DNA from: Cellvibrio sp. PSBB023
GTDB lineage: Bacteria > Pseudomonadota > Gammaproteobacteria > Pseudomonadales > Cellvibrionaceae
Assembly: GCF_002007605.1 (NCBI RefSeq)
Contig: NZ_CP019799.1
Coordinates: 2,582,001-2,646,000, forward strand
Length of the DNA: 64,000 nt
Direction of reading: 5' to 3'
Shown: piece after piece, positions 59,439 to 64,000 of the stretch
How positions within the stretch are numbered: position 1 is the stretch's first letter
Layout of the letters: each line of letters begins with the position of its first letter
Notes under the pieces: generated by a model
What the model was told of the DNA's origin: nothing
Database searches by the model: none
What the model saw: only the letters and a program-made list of their open reading frames with translations
Made by a program: the position numbers and the translations under genes

Positions 59439-59880
59439 GTGCACCTCCCGGATCTGTTTCAAGCGGCGGCGGCAACAACCCCGACACAGGCATGCAGCTT
59501 CGCGAACCAGAGCTGCCAATGAGGCAAGAATATCAACAAAACCATCGAATTCAATATTTATTTATTGATTATCGATAAATAAAACACAAAAAACGATAAA
59601 CCCAGAAGAATTGATGGCCGCTATCGCCAAAATAGCCAGAAGAATTGGCCAGTCGGCTATTTTTTTGGCGCACAAACAGGAATAATACGCACCCTTCAAA
59701 AAAGTGCGGCAGACTGGGCAGACACAGTTATCAAGAACTGCACTATTAGGATTGCAATCGGTCAATCACTGCTCCCTGAACACGCCAGGACTGCAGGCTG
59801 GTGACTTAAACTGCCGGAACTGTCCTGTTGAAATGTTCTCCCGGGTAGGACATCAACCACAACGATAGGCTATTACTACT
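59439..59880. other. noncoding region upstream of gnd, with palindrome and hairpin
   Basis: About 440 bases with no supportable gene. They contain an AT-rich near-palindrome (59558-59584, TTTATTTATTGA against TCGATAAATAAA) and a hairpin flanked by a 12-bp direct repeat (CCAGAAGAATTG at 59602 and 59636). The gnd promoter should be in the last 200 bases, where I see no convincing -35/-10 pair. Confidence 0.45.
59625..59670 (+). terminator. hairpin with T7, terminator or end of a small RNA
   Basis: CGCCAAAATAGCC and GGCTATTTTTTTGGCG pair around an 18-base centre, with the T-run inside the right arm. No obvious gene reads into it from the left, so a small RNA ending here is possible. Confidence 0.45.
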
Positions 59881-61335
59881 ATGAAACCACTTTCCGATAT
59901 AGGCTTGGTTGGCTTGGCCGTGATGGGCGAAAACCTCATCCTGAACATGGCTAGCAAAGGCTATACAGTTACCGCTTACAACCGCTCCGTAGAAAAAGTA
60001 GACAGCTTCATCGCTGGCCGCGCTGCCGGCAAAACTATTCGCGGCGCACGCTCGATTGAAGAACTGGTCGCCTCTTTGGCTAAACCACGCAAAATTATGC
60101 TGATGGTAAAAGCCGGTAAAGCGGTAGACGATTTCATCGAACAACTGATCCCACACCTGGAAGCAGGCGACATCATTATTGATGGCGGTAACACTCACTT
60201 CCCCGATACCGACCGCCGCACCGCTTATTTGGCGAGCAAAGGTTTGCGCTTTATCGGCACCGGCGTTTCCGGTGGTGAAGAAGGCGCCTTGACCGGCCCA
60301 TCCATTATGCCCGGTGGTTCACCCGAGGCTTGGCCTTACGTCAAAGACATTTTCCAAAGCATCTCCGCCAAAGTGGATGATGGTTCACCTTGTTGTGACT
60401 GGGTTGGTGAGAACGGCGCTGGCCACTTTGTAAAAATGGTGCACAACGGTATCGAATACGGCGATATGCAATTAATTTGCGAAGCCTACCAATTGCTCAA
60501 AGAAGTGGTTGGCCTGAGCGCAGACGAAATGCACGAAGTATTTGCCGAGTGGAACAAAGGCGAACTCGATTCTTACTTGATCGAAATTACCCGCGACATC
60601 CTCGCGTACAAAGACGAAGACGGTGAACCACTGGTTGAAAAAATCCTCGACACCGCTGGCCAAAAAGGCACAGGTAAGTGGACTGGCGTAATCGCATTGG
60701 ATTTGGGTGTACCTCTTACCCTGATTTCTGAAGCAGTATTTGCGCGCTGCTTGTCATCACAAAAAGCCGAACGTGTTGAAGCAGCAAAAGTGATCAAAGG
60801 CCCAGCGGTGAATTTCACCGGCGACAAACAAGCCTTTATCAACGATTTGCGCAACGCGGTATTTGCTTCAAAAATTATTTCTTACGCACAAGGTTATTTG
60901 CTGATGCGTGAAGCAGCCAAAGAATACGGCTGGAACCTGAACTACGGCGGCATCGCATTAATGTGGCGCGGCGGTTGTATCATTCGTTCATCCTTCCTCG
61001 GCAACATCAAAGAAGCATTCGACAAGAATCCTGATTTGAAAAACCTGTTGCTCGATGACTACTTCACCAAAACCGTAGATGCAGCCCAAGCTGGTTGGCG
61101 TCGTGTTGCTGCTGCTGCGATTGTGAACGGCATCCCCGCTCCAACCATCACTTCAGCACTGACCTACTTCGACGGCTACCGCACTGCCCGCTTGCCAGCC
61201 AACCTGTTGCAAGCCCAGCGCGACTACTTCGGCGCACACACCTACGAGCGCACCGACAAACCACGCGGTGAATTCTTCCACACCAACTGGACCGGCCGCG
61301 GCGGCAACACCGCATCGACCACTTACAACGTTTAA
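59881..61335 (+). CDS. gnd: 6-phosphogluconate dehydrogenase, decarboxylating
   Basis: Oxidises 6-phosphogluconate to ribulose 5-phosphate with NADP in the pentose phosphate pathway, which also receives the xylulose 5-phosphate made by XylB. The 484 residues are the long, tetradecapeptide-type family length. They show the dinucleotide site GLAVMGENLILNMASKGY, IIDGGNTHFPDT, GVSGGEEGALTGPSIMPGG with the substrate-binding loop, KMVHNGIEYGDMQ with the catalytic lysine, and WRGGCIIRS. A terminator follows. Confidence 0.97.
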   Translation: MKPLSDIGLVGLAVMGENLILNMASKGYTVTAYNRSVEKVDSFIAGRAAGKTIRGARSIEELVASLAKPRKIMLMVKAGKAVDDFIEQLIPHLEAGDIIIDGGNTHFPDTDRRTAYLASKGLRFIGTGVSGGEEGALTGPSIMPGGSPEAWPYVKDIFQSISAKVDDGSPCCDWVGENGAGHFVKMVHNGIEYGDMQLICEAYQLLKEVVGLSADEMHEVFAEWNKGELDSYLIEITRDILAYKDEDGEPLVEKILDTAGQKGTGKWTGVIALDLGVPLTLISEAVFARCLSSQKAERVEAAKVIKGPAVNFTGDKQAFINDLRNAVFASKIISYAQGYLLMREAAKEYGWNLNYGGIALMWRGGCIIRSSFLGNIKEAFDKNPDLKNLLLDDYFTKTVDAAQAGWRRVAAAAIVNGIPAPTITSALTYFDGYRTARLPANLLQAQRDYFGAHTYERTDKPRGEFFHTNWTGRGGNTASTTYNV

Positions 61336-61360
61336 GGTTTTAAACGCAGTGTGAGAAAAC

Positions 61361-61393
61361 AAAAACCCGAATCAGAAATGGTTCGGGTTTTTT
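61361..61393 (+). terminator. terminator of gnd
   Basis: AAACCCGAA and TTCGGGTTT form a 9-bp stem with a 10-base loop and a T6 tail, 27 bp after the gnd stop codon. Confidence 0.9.
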
Positions 61394-61423
61394 GTTATCA
61401 GGCACAAATCAAAAAGGTAATTT

Positions 61424-61996
61424 ATGAATTATTTATCGCTGTTTAGAATGCCTACCCCAATGAAAATTACAGGTAGGTCTTCAACCATTACCAATTCATT
61501 TATTAACTCGATAATTCCTATAATCCCACCAACCAATGAACAAGTAAAAGAAGCGCTTGAAATTCTCGGGATGAGCCACGAAAAATTTGAATGCGCCTAT
61601 TGCGGGGCAGTTGCATCAGAGTGGGATCATTTGCGGCCACTCGTAATAAATAAAACCCCTACGGGTTACATATCAGAAATTCACAACCTTGTTCCCGCTT
61701 GTGGCAAGTGCAATCAATCCAAAGGGAACAAACCATGGGAAAACTGGATTCAAAGTGACGCCAAACTCTCACCCAAAGTGCGCGGCATAAAAGATTTGCA
61801 AGAAAGAATAAACAAGTTAAAACTGTACGAACGCTGGGGCGCACCAGCCATTGTGGATTTTGAATCTATAGTCGGAAAAGAAATGTGGCAACAACATTGG
61901 AAAAACTGGGAGTTAGTGCAATCCACTATGCGTTCAGCTCAGGTATTAGCGTCGGAAATAAATGCAGTTATAGCAAAGAAGTTCAAGCCGGACTAA
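61424..61996 (+). CDS. HNH endonuclease
   Basis: A 190-residue nuclease with a zinc-binding HNH fold (about residues 60-110): CAYCG, then DH in SEWDHLRPLV, then HNLVPACGKCNQSKGNKPW. The two CxxC pairs bind zinc and the DH/N/K residues form the metal-dependent nuclease site. No methylase or restriction partner is adjacent. AAGG precedes the ATG. Lower GC content than gnd upstream suggests that it came with an acquired island. Its target is unknown; restriction-like or homing-like roles are both possible. Confidence 0.87.
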   Translation: MNYLSLFRMPTPMKITGRSSTITNSFINSIIPIIPPTNEQVKEALEILGMSHEKFECAYCGAVASEWDHLRPLVINKTPTGYISEIHNLVPACGKCNQSKGNKPWENWIQSDAKLSPKVRGIKDLQERINKLKLYERWGAPAIVDFESIVGKEMWQQHWKNWELVQSTMRSAQVLASEINAVIAKKFKPD

Positions 61997-62020
61997 CGCG
62001 TAAGTTAATAGTATGAGCCC

Positions 62021-62054
62021 GTAGGTTGGGGTGAGGAACGAACCCCAACATTCG
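62021..62054 (+). repeat. REP-like element beginning GTAG
   Basis: CGTAGGTTGGGGT, an 8-base spacer and AACCCCAAC form a hairpin headed by the GTAG tetranucleotide seen in RAYT-associated REP sequences. Related copies lie at 63463 and 63679. Confidence 0.55.
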
Positions 62055-62244
62055 TAATCGCAAACTGCGCATTACTTTAATCAACGACGCACGAATTTGT
62101 GTGTTAGTGGCTATGGAAACATGGTCATATTATTAAATAAACATGAAAAACCAATAAATAGCTCACATACTTTATTTCTTATTATTGAGAGCATTTGATT
62201 TTAAATATGCGCAGCAAATTAAACCAGCAAAAAGGAGATTCATT

Positions 62245-62952
62245 ATGGAATATCAAAATGGCAGACGAACCTTATATCGTTATGATGAAATGACTCTGTT
62301 AGATAGAGCCATTGAAGCGTTGACTCGGAAAGCTGAAAAATACTTTGATGATTTGAACATAGCAGAACGATCACCACCTGATGTTCGGGAAAAAAGGAAA
62401 ATGGAGCTGGAAAAAGCGAAAAGGCATCTAGATCATGAAAGACGCCTTGCCGAAGTTATTGTAGATGTACAAGTTGACCTACAAATGTATAGAGCAAAAG
62501 GTCGACTTGCGACCCAAGGCACTAATCTTGAGATTGCGAAGAAACAAAAACAGCTGCTAGAAGAAACGCACCACCCAACAGAAATTCTTGAAAAGTACAT
62601 GCGTGCAGTACCGATTCCAAAACCTAGCAAAAACCATTCAGCTCATCACATAACACCAGGGATTGGAAAAACCAAGGATGCTTATCGAGCAAGACTGAGA
62701 ATTCACAGATTCGGCATTCGCATTAATGACCCCGACAATGGCGTTTGGCTTCCTCGAGCAACCAAGCACACACCACACTGGTCAATGCCCGAAGCCAAAG
62801 GCCACAATCGATACCATACCCATGGATATGAAAGTTGGCTATTCAGACGATTACAAACAAAATCCAGTGAAGAGTTCATCAGACAAGAACTTCGCCTTAT
62901 CGGACAAGCATTACAAGAAAACAATATTCCCCCAGAAGCCAGAAAAAAATAA
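62245..62952 (+). CDS. AHH-domain nuclease toxin
   Basis: A 235-residue protein starting at the ATG with AAGGAG seven bases upstream. The N-terminal two thirds are charged and helical (coiled-coil-like, about 20-125). The C-terminus holds an AHH nuclease domain: SAHHITPGIG with the catalytic histidine pair, then FGIRINDPDNGVWLP and a late GHNRYHTHGY histidine cluster. AHH domains are typical toxin tips of polymorphic secretion-dependent toxins. No PAAR, Rhs or signal sequence is present, so it is either an orphan tip module or a type VI cargo effector. The next gene is its probable immunity gene. Confidence 0.82.
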   Translation: MEYQNGRRTLYRYDEMTLLDRAIEALTRKAEKYFDDLNIAERSPPDVREKRKMELEKAKRHLDHERRLAEVIVDVQVDLQMYRAKGRLATQGTNLEIAKKQKQLLEETHHPTEILEKYMRAVPIPKPSKNHSAHHITPGIGKTKDAYRARLRIHRFGIRINDPDNGVWLPRATKHTPHWSMPEAKGHNRYHTHGYESWLFRRLQTKSSEEFIRQELRLIGQALQENNIPPEARKK

Positions 62953-62964
62953 CCCGAGGCAATA

Positions 62965-63462
62965 ATGGACATTTATGCAATTCGAAGAGATGGCTACGAC
63001 TATCAAGAGCTAGACCTTGAGATAGACGATTTTCTAGAAATATTCCCAGAAAATATGGATTACAACACCATTCATAATTTCAGTATGGAAAATTTAGCTT
63101 TAGCTAAATACTGGAAGCCAATTAAAACCGGACTTTCTGAAATAGATGGTGAAAAAAACTTGATGCCAGACATCTGTAGCTGGATAGGTGCAACATTATT
63201 TCTTTCCCCAAAAGCATATAGGTTTTTAAAAGAAACCCTAACCCCTTTTGGCGAGCTTTTACCTGTGTTAATTGGAGATGACACATATTACATTTTCAAT
63301 TGTTTAACTGTTGTCGACGGAGGCGCCTCAGCAGAAAGCACAAAAGATAAGCTAATATTTAAAATGCCTGAGCAATACTGCATTGATATCTACTGTACGG
63401 ATCGACTTAAAGATGCAATAGAATCCTTTGATTTGCGTGGCGTTATTTTCGAAACGCCATAG
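62965..63462 (+). CDS. immunity protein of the Imm11 / DUF1629 type
   Basis: A 165-residue acidic protein starting 12 bp after the toxin stop, with GAGG five bases before the ATG. It contains the DUF1629-like pattern of SWIGATLFLSPKAYRFL followed by FGELLPVLIG and IFNCLTVVDGG. Such proteins serve as immunity partners of polymorphic toxins. Position, size and orientation fit a dedicated antidote for the AHH protein; family assignment is by eye. Confidence 0.65.
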   Translation: MDIYAIRRDGYDYQELDLEIDDFLEIFPENMDYNTIHNFSMENLALAKYWKPIKTGLSEIDGEKNLMPDICSWIGATLFLSPKAYRFLKETLTPFGELLPVLIGDDTYYIFNCLTVVDGGASAESTKDKLIFKMPEQYCIDIYCTDRLKDAIESFDLRGVIFETP

Positions 63463-63494
63463 TCCGTATTGTTGGGCAACCATGCCCAACAGTA
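63463..63494 (+). repeat. REP-like element, second copy
   Basis: CCGTATTGTTGGGCA, a 4-base loop and TGCCCAACAG: an 8-bp perfect hairpin (63471-63478 with 63483-63490) similar in sequence to the element at 62021. It directly follows the immunity gene and might also weaken read-through. Confidence 0.45.
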
Positions 63495-63513
63495 CCTTTC
63501 TCACCAAAGTGTT

Positions 63514-63669
63514 ATGCCCATGAAAAAGCCAACTAGTAGCGCGCCGCCAAAATCCTCAACCGATTCAATATTGGAAGGCATTAAAAGAGGCGAAAAAGCC
63601 ATCAAGGAGGGGAAGGTATATACACATGCACAAGCCAAAGAAAAACTTAAAAAATGGCTTCAACCTTGA
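63514..63669 (+). CDS. small antitoxin-like protein
   Basis: A 51-residue protein (MPMKKP start; 63520 also possible), without a clear binding site. The C-terminal half, GIKRGEKAIKEGKVYTHAQA then KEKLKKWL, resembles the tail of RelB/Phd-type antitoxins (a G-x-V-x-x-H-x-x-A-x-x-x-L pattern). No toxin gene lies next to it, so it would be an orphan or an unrelated small protein. Confidence 0.45.
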   Translation: MPMKKPTSSAPPKSSTDSILEGIKRGEKAIKEGKVYTHAQAKEKLKKWLQP

Positions 63670-63678
63670 AGTGTTTGG

Positions 63679-63702
63679 CATTGCTGTCCAACCTACGGTC
63701 GC
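63679..63702 (-). repeat. partial REP-like element in reverse orientation
   Basis: Read on the minus strand it starts CGACCGTAGGTTGGACAGC, sharing CGTAGGTTGG with the element at 62021, then GCAATGCCAA. The hairpin is degenerate. Confidence 0.4.
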
Positions 63703-63736
63703 AATAAATAATTAATCGAAAATTTAAAGGAACACT

Positions 63737-64000
63737 ATGAACAACCACTGGCTTTACGAAACCACCTTACAAGGCAAACTCGTTACACTCGCCCCGTTAA
63801 AGCGCGAGCATGCGGATGCGTTGGTTGAGGCGGCCAGCGATGGTGAGTTGTGGAACCTGTGGTATACCTCTGTACCAAACAGCACAACCATTAATGCTTA
63901 TCTTGATCAGGCATTTAACGATCAAGATAGCGGGCGGGCGCTGCCGTTTGTGGTGATGGATAATGCAACCCAAAAAATCATCGGCACCACGCGTTACTGC
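63737..64000 (+). CDS. GNAT N-acetyltransferase, C-terminus outside window
   Basis: The first 88 residues of a RimJ/RimL-type acetyltransferase: LVTLAPLKREHADAL starts the fold and FVVMDNATQKIIGTTRY is the strand before the acetyl-CoA loop, which lies beyond the window. AAAGGAA precedes the ATG at 63737. The substrate cannot be told from this part. Confidence 0.85.
   Translation, partial: MNNHWLYETTLQGKLVTLAPLKREHADALVEAASDGELWNLWYTSVPNSTTINAYLDQAFNDQDSGRALPFVVMDNATQKIIGTTRYC

Noticed and set aside
61424..63702. Island considered as a prophage or integrative element
   Set aside because: No integrase, phage structural gene, attachment repeat or tRNA is visible; the island is called only from composition and gene content.

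Overview
The window looks like a gammaproteobacterial chromosome of the genus Cellvibrio or a close relative. Three things point there: plant cell-wall degrading lipoproteins with serine-rich linkers, a GH10 xylanase carrying a CBM15 module (the architecture known from Cellvibrio japonicus Xyn10C), and the conserved core order nnr-tsaE-amiB-mutL-miaA-hfq-hflX-hflK-hflC-hisZ-purA. No tRNA, rRNA, CRISPR array, insertion sequence or prophage was recognised.

Layout. (1) 1-8.1 kb: a sensory block with a CHASE-PAS-PAS hybrid histidine kinase (cut by the window start), a soluble PAS-PAS-MCP protein resembling BdlA, a divergent orphan periplasmic binding protein, then tyrS and a LuxR-type regulator. 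(2) 8.2-9.8 kb: an S41-peptidase lipoprotein. (3) 10-29.5 kb: a xylan/glucuronoxylan locus with xylA and xylB, a NUDIX-derived regulator, a sugar:proton symporter, CBM15-GH10 xylanase, GH115 alpha-glucuronidase, ManD mannonate dehydratase, GH43 enzyme, a TonB-dependent receptor (TBDR), a flavin-dependent halogenase, and an internally deleted remnant of a second halogenase. A cytochrome b561/PepSY pair sits inside it. (4) 29.5-39.8 kb, minus strand, convergent with (3): a three-module CBM15-like surface lipoprotein, a second TBDR, a second halogenase, a DUF6445 protein and a PL11 rhamnogalacturonan lyase with CBM2. (5) 40.4-53.7 kb: the conserved housekeeping cluster. (6) 53.8-58.0 kb: an accessory block (DUF1631-like protein, PilZ protein, second orphan binding protein, SIMPL protein) lying between nnr and queG, which are usually neighbours. 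(7) 58-61.4 kb: queG and gnd. (8) 61.4-63.7 kb: an AT-rich island with an HNH nuclease, an AHH-nuclease toxin with an Imm11-like immunity protein, an antitoxin-like small protein and REP-like repeats, followed by the start of a GNAT acetyltransferase.

How the genes work together. Xylan is cut at the cell surface by Xyn10C, GH115 removes (methyl)glucuronic acid and GH43 removes terminal pentoses. Xylose enters through the symporter and is metabolised by XylA and XylB, while the uronate branch passes through ManD. A 14-bp palindrome (ACTWGTATACWAGT-like) lies upstream of xyn10C, the GH115 gene and the TBDR, with one exact copy inside the GH115 gene; it is the best candidate for a locus-specific operator. 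The second locus couples outer-membrane uptake with a non-catalytic glycan-binding lipoprotein, a halogenase and a predicted Fe(II)-dependent-oxygenase-like DUF6445 protein, and its substrate is unknown.
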